Positions 9,758-19,813 of a DNA stretch of 64,000 bases are shown piece after piece. A program made the translations under genes and the position numbers. The DNA comes from Rutstroemia sp. NJR-2017a BVV2 (lineage: Eukaryota; Ascomycota; Leotiomycetes; Helotiales; Rutstroemiaceae). The number at the start of each line of letters is the position of its first letter. The stretch's first letter is position 1. Below the pieces are notes generated by a model, which worked only from the letters and a program-made list of their open reading frames with translations, did no database searches and was not told the DNA's origin. Location of the stretch: NCBI GenBank assembly GCA_002946415.1, contig NJPS01000022.1:806001-870000 (forward strand), read 5' to 3'.

Positions 9758-11898
9758 CTATTCCTCCGTAACCTCCACTCTATTCCTCCTTCTCCCTCTT
9801 CCCTCTTGCTTCTCACTTGGACTCTCCCTCTGATCAACCGCCATCATCTCCTCCTCGTCGTCGTCCGCCGGCTGATTCCTCGCCGCCCAGCCTTTACTCT
9901 TCCTCGGCGCCGTCTCCTTACACATCCTATCCACAGCCTCCAAACTCAACCCCTTCGTCTCATAAACCCACAACCACGCAAACGCCGCACTAATCAGACA
10001 CGTCGCGCCAAAAATATAAAACACTTTCGCCTTCAAATTCGCCTTATCCTCATCCACCAGATACGGCGTCACGAATGCAATGACGAAATTCCACAACCAG
10101 TTGCTCGCGGTTGAGAGAGCAATCCCCCGGCCGCGGATCGACAGCGGGAAGATCTCGCCCGACACGGCCCAGCCGACGGGGCCCCATGTGCTGGCGAAGA
10201 AGGCGATGTGGATGCAGACAAAGACGAAGAGGATGATTTGGGCGGTGTGCGAGGAGGAGAGCAGAGTGCCGACGATGGCGATGATGAATTCGCAGATGGA
10301 CATGCAGATGCCGCCGTAGATGAGGAGGGGGCGGCGGCCGAATCGCTCGATGGTCCAGAAGGAGACTGGAGTCGAGATTACGTTGACTGGAGAGGATGTG
10401 GTTAGTGTTTTTGAGTGGAAGATGGAAATAACAAAGAAGCATGGAAACTTACCGACGTTGGTGATGGTTGCAAGGAGGAACACGCTGCTGAGACCAACTT
10501 GTGCAAAGTAGGTATTACCGTAGTAGAAGATGAAGTTCTGTTAATATATGTCAGTATCTTATTACGCGAATATTAAATCTCGATATCCAAGCCAGCAAGG
10601 ACAAAAACATATACTCACAACACCGGCTGAAAAAACACGTTAGCAGACATCCCCAACCAAACAGCACCATCCAAGGAATATGAATTGGGAGGGAAAGCAA
10701 ACTCACTCAACTGCTGCATCATCTGCACCGTCGTCCCAATAAACGTTCTCTTCAAATTACTCCCCTCCTTCCAACCGCCCGTAAAGCAATCCTTCCACCC
10801 CCCAGCCCCCTCCCTCATCTCCCTATCCGTATCCGTCCTCATAACCTCCAGCTCCCTCAACAACACCTCATCATTCTCGTCTCTCCCTCTCACACTCGCC
10901 AACGCTTTTCTCGCTCCCGCCTCATTAAACTTCGACAAATACCAGCGCGGGCTCTCCGGCAACAAGCACATCAAGCCGAGCGCAAGCAGCACCGCGAATA
11001 CGAATTGCAGCCCGATGGGGATCTGGTACGACGCGTTCGAGCGGATGTCCCGCGTGCCTTGGTTGATGCCGGATGCGATGAGTAGTCCGAGGGTGATTCC
11101 GAATTGGTACACGCTGATGCAGGGCCCGCGGATCTTTTTGGGACAGATCTCGGATTGGAAGGCGACGGTGTTGGCGGATACGAAGCCGATGCCAAAGCCG
11201 GCGATGGCGCGGCCGGCGGTTAGGAGGGGGATGGTAGGGCCGGCAATTTGGACTGTAGGGAGGTGGATTGTGTTAATCTTTGGGAATTGAGGGGAAGGAC
11301 TACTAGAGAGGACATGTTTTGGGGTGGAATGGAATTAAAAAGCAACCAAAGAATGGAAGAGATTAGAGTTGGGAGGGGAGGTAGGAGAAGGATCAGAGAA
11401 ACACACAAATAACACCAGCGCAGTAAATAGCGCACCCGATAACGATGGTATTTCGACGACCCCAATAATCGGATGAGTAGCCCGAGAGGAGAGCACCGAG
11501 GAAGGTCCCGACGCTGAGCATAGAGACGATCATCGATTTGGCCCAGGTCGGGTACATGTGGCCTTGGAAAGCGAGGGGGTCGGTTGAGGGCTCGCCGTAG
11601 GTGAGTTTGAAATAGTCCACTGGGAGGAAGGGTTAGCTTGGGGTTGGGTTTGTGGGTGGTGGATATGTGGTGCAACAGCAAAACAAGAAGAGCATGACTC
11701 ACTTCCCAGCACTCCATTAATATATCCAGCATCATAACCAAATAGAATCCCTCCGAACGCCGGGAAGCCGCACTTAATAACCTCAGTCCATGTCAACGGA
11801 GGATCCTCAGCCGGAGTCACGAGTTGCGGTTGCTGTTGAGCCGGAGCCGGGGCTGCGGTCTTCATTTGTGTTTGTGTTTGTCCTTGAGGAGGCATCAT
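9758..11898 (-). CDS. MFS hexose transporter
   Basis: Plasma-membrane sugar/H+ symporter of the fungal hexose transporter family, 558 residues, 12 predicted membrane spans. Exons (minus strand): 11898-11703, 11619-11407, 11252-10707, 10626-10619, 10537-10453, 10386-9758. Motifs in order: FGGILFGYDAGYINGVLGMDYFK, DYWGRRNT, PESPRWYLSK, TGVNFIFYYGNTYF, FWTIERFGRRPLL, STWGPVGWAVSGEIFPLSIRGR and YETKGLSLEAVDRM. Exon 4 is only 8 bases (ccggtgtt) but completes the TGVNFIFYY helix and restores frame, so it is real. The start is the tandem ATG at 11898; upstream in-frame codons to 11979 look untranslated and a TATA motif lies 106 bases upstream. The acidic C-terminal tail (DDDEEE) is cytosolic. Unlike the decayed transporter at 1466-3649, no lesion is seen. 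The substrate is inferred to be glucose or another hexose. Confidence 0.93.
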
Positions 11899-11992
11899 GA
11901 TGCCAGTAGGAAGGAGAAATTGGGAAAAATGGATCATTAAATGAGTGCAGGAAAAAGCAGGAAAATCAACGGAAGGCAAAGGGAGAAGGTGG

Positions 11993-12010
11993 GCGGGGGC
12001 TTTCTTTATA
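11993..12010 (-). promoter_or_regulatory. TATA box and CreA/Mig1-like site of the hexose transporter
   Basis: On the minus strand TATAAAG reads from 12010 to 12004, about 106 bases before the start codon. Next to it, GCGGGG (plus strand 11993-11998) fits the SYGGRG consensus of CreA/Mig1, the carbon catabolite repressor of filamentous fungi. Regulation of a sugar transporter by CreA is plausible, but the site is short and single. Confidence 0.35.
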
Positions 12011-12684
12011 GACTTCCTAGGAGGAAGTTCACGATGAGAATCGAGGTCAAGCCAAACAAGCCCAATTCAGCATCCTTGCAATAAGAGTGTCGACCACACT
12101 ATGCATTGACACTAGCCATATCATGTGGTGTGCAGGAAACTTCGCAGATTATTGAAGCCCTAAGAATATTGTCGTTTCTTGTGTGGAGGAGTTGAGGGGG
12201 AGGGTAGAAGTCAACTTGCATACCGTATACTTGACACTACCCTGATCACAAGATCCCTCAGAACACCTTTCTCCATATTGGTATCCCCAGAATATCATCA
12301 TTCCCCATCTGGTGAAGTCCATTCAAAATCCTTCCAACCCCAAGGACGCATCCAAAGCCAACCCCAACTCAACAGCCCAGCAATATTGTAAGAGTTTCAA
12401 CCACTCTCTACACCTACCACTACCTCGATCACGCAATCCACAAGAACCTTTCCCATCCCCACTATGCCATCGTAGCCCCGACTGCCTCCGGCCTAAAAGA
12501 TCTAGATTGCCATCTAAGCATCACTAGTGCTGGTGTTAGTGTTAACACTACCAGCGGGCACCAATATCCGGTAAGGAAATAGGGCTATAAGGCTGACTAG
12601 TCGGAGTCGAGATCCGACAAAATTCTTGAATCACATCACACACACCAAAACCACAAACCGCATACCTCAACGACCTAACTAGGC

Positions 12685-12830
12685 AATCCAATATCTACCA
12701 GCCAAAGCACTAACCAACTAGCCACTCCCACTGGTTTAGTTGCCCGCCCTACCTCAGCCAGCGAACTATCTAATCCAATATATACTACAGTATCCAGAGC
12801 ACTCACCAACCAGCCACTCACACCACTTTG
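12685..12830. repeat. 87-bp imperfect tandem duplication
   Basis: Two diverged copies lie 87 bases apart. Each begins aatccaatat and continues to a shared stretch resembling agcactaaccaactagccac. They fall in a reading frame of unknown status, so the duplication may be either coding or intergenic. Confidence 0.5.
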
Positions 12831-14105
12831 AGTCCCTTGCTCGCCTATTCGGGTCCTATATCGAATAGCTAGCTCTCTCAATCTCTCACTTAATCTCATA
12901 TCCTCTCTGACCATTATCTCCTCCCGACTTTCACCACCACCACCAACAGCAATCGAATTCGAATCAGCTAGAACACACACCTCGACCTCCCGCAAACCTG
13001 TCTTCTTTTCCCTCCCTGCACCAGAGACAGGCCGACTGAACTGACTGAACCAACCACCAGCACACTCAAAAACAAACCAAAAACTCCCACCTAGCAAGCA
13101 GCAATACCATCCGTATAGTCATCTAACCAAACGTAGAACTAGCACTAGTTAATAGTACCCCTCAAGGTATGTATGTAAAGTTTTAGGACGCCTCTTTCCG
13201 GTGCAAGAATACCAGTCCCTGCTACGATGATGATAATACCTCCGAGACTATTATTATGTTTTGTTGGGAAATAGAGACAGATGCGAGGATTTTGAATTCT
13301 GGGGGAGACTCGTTTGGTTGAGGAGAAGAATTAGCTGCGATGGAGGATACAAAAGAGATATCTATATGAAATCCAAGACTCAAAACTCCAAACTTCAGAA
13401 GGGAGAGGAACTTCATTCTAGCCATGAGAGGAGATGGAATAGCACTCACTATCAGATCAGATCAGATGAGATGGACAATCCAATACCCATTGAAACATCC
13501 CACCTAACCCACCACCTAACCCAAAGTTAAATCCAACCCAAACCAAGTCCATAGATTAGTGCACCACACTATCCCACTCTAACTCTAACCTTTTCCTGAC
13601 ATCATCTCCCTGCCGAACCAAAAAATTGGGCAGAAAACGACTTACCATTGCACCAGCATGAGAAATCATCGTCATCAAGAGCTTGGTAGGTTAAGTTTAA
13701 CTTTGAAAATATTCGTTATAGATAGTACTTTCATATAGCCAGATCGATAGATAAATGCAAAGATATATATATGCCAACTTCAAATGCGCCCATCCAATCC
13801 TATCCATCCCTCCATCCATTCATAATCAAACATAGATAAACATTTCCAATTCCAATTCCCTCCCTCCTCCTGATATGATTCGCAAAACACCCAAACACGA
13901 AAAATCGAATGAATTTACATTAAACCAAAAAAGAAGACATCTGTATCATGGTATCTATGCGACAAAAAGATAAAAGCAAAAAATAAAAATCCCAAAAAGA
14001 AAGAGGTATATCTAACAGTACATTCAGAGAAAAGAAAAGGATATGCCCCGCAATCCAACATCTCACAAAAGTACATCAAGAACGAATGCTGAACTAACAT
14101 CGTCA

Positions 14106-17100
14106 CTACTGCCTATAATACCCCATATTCTGCGGCGAATGCTGCATATTCTGCGGCGAATGCCCATACGACGACGCGCTCCCTTGCGCTCTACTCATCG
14201 GCACCTGCTGGAAATTCTGCATGGGCGCGACGGAAAGGGTATCGAAGCCGAAATTACCGGTATCGGTAATCCCTAGTAAGTTGGGAGTTTGATACGTAGT
14301 CACTGCGGGGGAAGTTGTTGTGACAAAGGGCTGAGAGATGGAGAAGTCGGTGGGTTGGTTGAAGGTTGGGGTGGGGTGCATGGAGAAGGCGGAATCCATT
14401 GAGCCGTATGCGCGGGATTGATCGACGGGGTTGGAAGTAAATACAGTGTCGGGACCGAAGGCTCGGGTGGATTGCATGTTGCCGAGAGCGGTAACGTCCA
14501 TGGCGTTAATGGGGTTGAATTGACGGGGTTGGTTCATTGGTGGGACGTTGAATGTGCTTGGGAACACTGGGTATTGATTACTTGGGACATTTTGCGGTAT
14601 CATATCGTACGCTGGAGACGACCCAGAGGTAGGATAGCCCGTGGGAGGGTGGAAGCCGGCGGTGAATCGAGGCATCATGGGAATATTGGGAGAGACCGTG
14701 TCCATCATGCTATATGGACTTGACTCTTCCAACTTGGTCCTACCAATTGGTGTAATTGGCGTCATGTTCTGCTCCACAGGACTGATAATCGTATCAGCGT
14801 CGACGTTCTTCTGTTCCACCAAGCGCAGGATAGGAAGACTGATTTGCTCCATGTGTTTGGCGAGATGAACCGTGAGCTTTTTCCAACTGGTGAAGGTTCT
14901 GCGACAGAACTTGCAAGGCTCATCTTGTGGCATGTTCGTTGTTTCGTGGTGGCATCTTTCCAACATAATCCAAGCTGGTTCTGTATTTCGAGCCTTCTTT
15001 ATAGCTGCCTTGGTTTTCTGCTTTGGCTCGGGTAGCTTGTGCTCACGCACGAGATGCTGTAGGAAATTGTCTTTGCGGTAACATGGGTGTCTGCAATCAT
15101 CCATTTGGCATATCCACCATTCCAGATGCCTGTGGCGCTCGTTCTCGTGGCGGACCCAGTCAGCCTTCCGTTTGAAAGATTTGGGTTCTCTACATTTGTC
15201 GTAGGTACAAGTGAAGGGTTGTACATCTTCGTGGACATGTTTCGTCCAGTCTGATGGCTTTTGGAATCTCTTAGCTTTGAAGCACAATTGGCACTCGAAT
15301 TCGGCAGGAAGGTTTCGCGTAGGTGGCATCGGCACACCTTTAGGGAAAGTTTCATTTGAGATAGCGCCTTCACCAGGATTGGAGTCATCGGAGAAATCTG
15401 TTACGAGTTGCAGTCCACCAGCGCTGCGATCTGATGTTTCCCGAGGTTTGCCCTTTGTGTCGTACAAAGTTGCACTACCGCCAAGTGCTATACAGTGTGG
15501 TCTAGCTGTACAAGAATGGTTCCTTGTAGCTTGCATATGCTTGACGCGAAGTTCGAGTAGATGCTTGTAGCGAATCTCTTGTTGGTGAGCAATACGACTA
15601 ACCAGCCAGTTGTATTTCGGGTCCATATTGGGGTTAAGCCGTCGGACGTGATCCTTGAATCCCTCGTAGTTTGGTACAATTGGTTCTGATGATCCAGCTT
15701 CGACTCGCATATCGCCGTCATCGGCTTGCTCATCTTCTTCGTCTTCATCGTCATCCTGGTCTAATGGCTCCGCAGTTAGTGGTAAGTGCTTGGTATCTGG
15801 TTCAACGGCTGATTTCGAGGATAGATTGGGCACAGGAGGACCACCGTGTCCCCTCCACAAGCCCACTAGCGACGTTTGAGATGATGCTGTAAGCTCGCTC
15901 TTGCTCCTGCCACGTTTCACGAATGAAGGGAGTCCTAGATGAAGTGGACTTTTGGGAGATGTTGCGCTTATGGAGCCACTGCGAGCATGTTGACCAGTCC
16001 CAACAGCGGCAAGTGGCCCGGCCATGGCAGCAATCGCGGTGTTTAAACTTGGAGTCGGCTTCTTGCTTTTGCCAAAGCTAGAAGTTCTTGGAGGTGGTGC
16101 GAGTCCACCGAGAGGATTTGGTTTTGGAGAGGATTCATTCGAGGCCTCTTTAGCCAGGTTTGAAGAACTACGCCCTCGTTTGAGATTACTAGTACTTCTT
16201 TTGCGAACCATGTCAGCCAAGCGACCAGCAAAGTTGCTATTTGGTCCTTTCCGCTCTTGCTTGATAGATAGCTTCTTCAGAAAACTACCATCGGCAACAG
16301 CTTCATAATCCATCAGACTTGGCTCGCTCCGCCGGCGGGTACCCCACGTTGCTGCACGTGATATTACTGAGAAAGTATCTGCGTTGCCATTCCACTTCTG
16401 TATCGCATCGTTGGCAGTTGATGGTTGGAAAGTGGTGACTGTCATATAGGGTAGCACGGGAGGGTCACTGAAGGTGCGAGGTTGGCTCATCAACTCCTGG
16501 TCGACCTCTGTTGGCGGTGTACCTTTGATGTTGAAATAAACTTGTCCATCGAGAAGTCTGTTGTCGCGAATACTTGCAGCGTCATCAACTAATGGGATGG
16601 CACCATTTTCAGCCTGAGCCTGATATATGGATTCTCTGGATCTCGGCTCGTTTGGATCACTGATCCCATTACCTCTCGCGCACCATTGTTGTACTTGTGT
16701 AATTTTGTCATCGATGTGTCGCTGTGTTTCTTGTTGTTTGAGACTTGGAACTTCGACGTTTGACATCAACCTCCGCTCCTCGGGACCCAATCCAGCAAGG
16801 CCTGTCGTATTGTTTGCTCTCCACGCTCCATCGTTATCGCGAAGTGCGGCCGCTTGTGAATTCTGCCCCACTCGTTGGGAGGGGAATTGGTAATCTCTGA
16901 AATCGGTGGTAATAGGTTCTGCATAATGACCTCCAGCAGGCGCGAATGTATGCGATTGCTCGTCGGCCCAATGCGAAACCATTACATGCGGGCTCTGTGC
17001 AGGGAAAGCCATGCTGGCTGGCTCGAGGCTCTCGGCACTGGTGTGACTGCTTCCACTGTTGTCTGGCGTCAACTGCAACGTACTGAGAGTGGATGTCAAT

Positions 17101-17654
17101 GCTGGGAATGGATATTCGGAAGGGTGTAAATCGTTGTCAATTTCGTGGTAGGTAATTGTAGTTTTGCTCTTGTTCTCGTATATTTCGCTCCTAGGAGATG
17201 GTGTATTGGGGATGCTCGTGTTCTTAGGGCTGAGAGGAAATGTTGTTGTAGTGGCAGCTCCTGATGATTTCTGACGCTCAATACGGGGGAACTTCTCATG
17301 CGCAGTGGGAGGAGTATTAGATGTTGCTGGTGGGAAGGTCAAAGTTGCTGGGAGGGAATCTATTCTGGAGATGTCGGCGTCAAAGTCGACTCCAAAGAAT
17401 GGGTCGTCGAACTCGCTAAAGTCGCTGCCGATATTACTGTACTCGGAGATGCTATCGACAGGAGTACTGCCAAGGTTGTATGGGCTCGTGGAAGAGCTGA
17501 TAGTGCGTGATTGATTATATGGAGACAGGAGGGTGGAATCGAATTGTGTGTTTGGTAAGTGCTGCGTTTTCAGGGCCAGCGAGTCGATGAAGTCTCGCGA
17601 TGGTTGAGCTTGGGCGTCAACTGAGTGTGGTGAGGCCGAAGTGTATGAAGACAT
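14106..17654 (-). CDS. C2H2 zinc-finger protein, probable transcription regulator
   Basis: Single-exon gene for a protein of 1,182 residues if translation begins at the second ATG (17654), followed by SSYTSASPHS; an ATG three codons upstream (17663) is also possible. Residues 1-760 are mostly disordered, Ser/Thr/Pro-rich, with an acidic DQDDDEDEEDEQ run. A block of zinc fingers occupies about residues 787-930: CQLCFKAKRF...WTKHVH, CTYDKCREPKSF...VRHENERH, CQMDDCRHPCYRKDNFLQHLVREH, and a separated CKFCRRTFTSWKKLTVHLAKH. The fingers are irregular, with longer spacers than in Krüppel-type arrays. The C-terminal 250 residues are rich in Met/Pro/Asn/Gln, like an activation domain. It is probably a nuclear DNA-binding regulator; its targets cannot be read from sequence. 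The 16 kb upstream is gene-free. Confidence 0.93.
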   Translation of the reverse strand: MSSYTSASPHSVDAQAQPSRDFIDSLALKTQHLPNTQFDSTLLSPYNQSRTISSSTSPYNLGSTPVDSISEYSNIGSDFSEFDDPFFGVDFDADISRIDSLPATLTFPPATSNTPPTAHEKFPRIERQKSSGAATTTTFPLSPKNTSIPNTPSPRSEIYENKSKTTITYHEIDNDLHPSEYPFPALTSTLSTLQLTPDNSGSSHTSAESLEPASMAFPAQSPHVMVSHWADEQSHTFAPAGGHYAEPITTDFRDYQFPSQRVGQNSQAAALRDNDGAWRANNTTGLAGLGPEERRLMSNVEVPSLKQQETQRHIDDKITQVQQWCARGNGISDPNEPRSRESIYQAQAENGAIPLVDDAASIRDNRLLDGQVYFNIKGTPPTEVDQELMSQPRTFSDPPVLPYMTVTTFQPSTANDAIQKWNGNADTFSVISRAATWGTRRRSEPSLMDYEAVADGSFLKKLSIKQERKGPNSNFAGRLADMVRKRSTSNLKRGRSSSNLAKEASNESSPKPNPLGGLAPPPRTSSFGKSKKPTPSLNTAIAAMAGPLAAVGTGQHARSGSISATSPKSPLHLGLPSFVKRGRSKSELTASSQTSLVGLWRGHGGPPVPNLSSKSAVEPDTKHLPLTAEPLDQDDDEDEEDEQADDGDMRVEAGSSEPIVPNYEGFKDHVRRLNPNMDPKYNWLVSRIAHQQEIRYKHLLELRVKHMQATRNHSCTARPHCIALGGSATLYDTKGKPRETSDRSAGGLQLVTDFSDDSNPGEGAISNETFPKGVPMPPTRNLPAEFECQLCFKAKRFQKPSDWTKHVHEDVQPFTCTYDKCREPKSFKRKADWVRHENERHRHLEWWICQMDDCRHPCYRKDNFLQHLVREHKLPEPKQKTKAAIKKARNTEPAWIMLERCHHETTNMPQDEPCKFCRRTFTSWKKLTVHLAKHMEQISLPILRLVEQKNVDADTIISPVEQNMTPITPIGRTKLEESSPYSMMDTVSPNIPMMPRFTAGFHPPTGYPTSGSSPAYDMIPQNVPSNQYPVFPSTFNVPPMNQPRQFNPINAMDVTALGNMQSTRAFGPDTVFTSNPVDQSRAYGSMDSAFSMHPTPTFNQPTDFSISQPFVTTTSPAVTTYQTPNLLGITDTGNFGFDTLSVAPMQNFQQVPMSRAQGSASSYGHSPQNMQHSPQNMGYYRQ

Positions 17655-18251
17655 AACGCGCAAGACGGAGGAGGGAGGCTATGTAGTATTGTTGGGGGTA
17701 GAGGAAGATTTGTATAAAATGGGACGCTCTCTCGAATGTCGGCCCAGTTCTCCTCAGCTGCGGGTGTGGTCAATGGGCAAGAAGTAAGGTCCTAATCATG
17801 TTGCAGCCTTGGGATTTGGTGTTGCAGGTTGTGATATGCGAGGTGTGGTTTGAATTCAGACGAACGGGTTCGTTAATTGATACAAGCGTTCTGTCGCAGG
17901 TAGGTGTAGGTGTGGAATTAAAACGACAAATAGAGTAAAAGCGATAGAGCAAGAAGCCAGTTGCCGTTCCGAAACTTTTGGTGAGGGTCGCGAGTGAAAA
18001 GGTATAGGTTTTGGTCGATGCGCAGCAAGAGATGATGTGCTAGGCTTAAGTAACCGGAAGGAAGAAAAGGATAAAAAATAGTGACAACTCTAAGAAAGAG
18101 AAGGGTGTAAGAAAGTGGTGGTGAGACGCGAGATGGGAGATATGACAGGAGGGCGAGCTGACAGGAAGACGGAAGACGGAAGACAGGAAAGAACGAAAGA
18201 GACGCAGCGCAGCCGCCTTGGGGAGGTCGTGCGATGGGTATAGTATGGTAT

Positions 18252-18301
18252 GGGTATGGGATGTAGGGATAAGGATGGGGATGGGGATGGGGTGGGGTGG
18301 G
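18252..18301 (+). repeat. G-rich tract with quadruplex potential
   Basis: Eight runs of three or four G lie within 50 bases on the plus strand, separated by 1-8 bases, which satisfies the G-quadruplex pattern. It is about 600 bases upstream of the C2H2 start codon, on the strand opposite the transcript. Confidence 0.6.
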
Positions 18302-19783
18302 ATGTGAACAAATTTGGGATCGTCAGGCGATTGGGTGAAAGTCCGCACGGCTGAATAATAAGAAGTAATGAGGGATGGACGGATTCCAGGAAGTAGCAGG
18401 CGGTAGTCGGAAGTAGTCGTCCTTGGTAGCGACTCGTGAGGAGCGAGGGGAGAGAGGGGAGAGAGGAGGACAGAGTTGAGAGAGTAGCGTAGGTTAATAG
18501 GCTTAATAGGCCTGGTTTTCTCAACTTCTGCAGCTCTTTGGGCTTAGGGCGCAGGGCGCGCAAGCACAGCAAGCGATTAACTTTTAGGCGCTAAGGCTAA
18601 GATAAGCAGCTGCAGGAACTTGGAACTGGGAACTTGTTTGAATAAATGGGATGAGCTGGGAAGGGGAGGGAAGGGAAGGGGGAGAGAATAATAATAGGAA
18701 GGGCATGGGATTTTAAAATTTGAATGCGTGGGATGCACGCGTTGTTCCAATTGTACCATTAGTACCATTTATATATGGCTGCAGGCGATGTATATTTTCA
18801 AATATGACGACTCTACTGTAACCAAATAGGCGGAAGGGCGGAAGGGCGAAATCGCAGCAAGAAGGGTGTTGGTGTTTCCAACCTGTTGGGTAGGCAGGTT
18901 GCAGAGAAGAGGGAGGAGAGCCTCGTTACCATGCTCTTCCATGCACTCTCTCATCTACTCCAGTGCAGAACGAACTGGTCCTATCCTATGCCTGTCTGCC
19001 CGTATGCCCATGCTCTGACTAGCTGTTTTGCTAACCTTCGCTTGCTGCAAGGGACCCAGACGAACCCAGGACAGCCCAGACAAAACCAACGAGGGTTTGG
19101 CGATTAAATTCAGAGCCGTGTTCAGAACGCACGCAAGAACGCAGCCAAACGGAGAATTTGACGCCGGCGCGAGGGCGGAAGAGGAGAAGCAGGTAGGGAA
19201 GTGGAGGGTGGAGAGGGGACAATCTCAAGGGGAGACTTGGGATTGGAAATCTACTGGTTGGGAGAAGAGCAAACAGGCGACTGCGTGGCAATGCTGTCAT
19301 TTGTTCGATTGTTGCTCTTCCAGACCCTGGTGTCCGTCGAGACCATCACGAATTCCAACTCCATTAAAAATACGTAGACAGGCGAAATTCCATGTCCCTA
19401 TGTCTGCTGTCCGGCACGAAATCTGCAGATGGGTGAGCTAATACCAGGCATAGGCGTTTTTACTCTAGTTTGGCTGATCATCTCGATCAAATAACATCAT
19501 CTCCGTGAAGTACCGTTGAGTGTTGCTAGGGTTTGTAGGTAAATCAGCCCGAGCTTCTTTGGTAATATGGCTGTGCTGCGCTGACAATGCTGGCTCGACC
19601 ACAACCTCGACCTTTGAGTCGCTCGCTATTCGTATGGGGGTCTCTTCCGCCGGCAAAGCTTTCCTACTCGTGCGCTGCACAGCCAGACATCTTCTTAACG
19701 TTATTCTTCCTCCCGGTTCCTTCGCGTCAACAAACATGTTCGTCCGGACGGTGTCTCTCGTACTTTACTGATGATGGAGATCC

Positions 19784-19813
19784 ACAGCTACAGCTACAGC
19801 TACAGCTACAGCT
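19784..19813 (+). repeat. Hexanucleotide microsatellite, 5 copies
   Basis: Five perfect tandem copies of acagct. In one frame they would encode alternating Leu-Gln, but no gene surrounds them. Confidence 0.85.

Larger units (their letters stand above)
11899..14105. other. Region between hexose transporter and C2H2 gene
   Basis: Apart from the transporter promoter, this holds a 141-codon minus-strand frame at 12675-13097. Its 3' half carries an imperfect direct duplication, with copies starting at 12685 and 12772, both opening with aatccaatat. The predicted peptide therefore repeats a GVxxWLV...IGL pattern. I recognise no family, and the frame may be chance. At 12529-12555 a 12-base inverted repeat (gctggt...agtgtt / aacactaccagc) with a 3-base bulge could form a hairpin. 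The last 300 bases are A/T-rich 3' flank of the C2H2 gene. Confidence 0.4.

Noticed and set aside
18090..18572. Minus-strand 160-codon frame rich in Leu, Ser and Pro
   Set aside because: It is the translation of a purine/pyrimidine-skewed tract, so the openness follows from composition.
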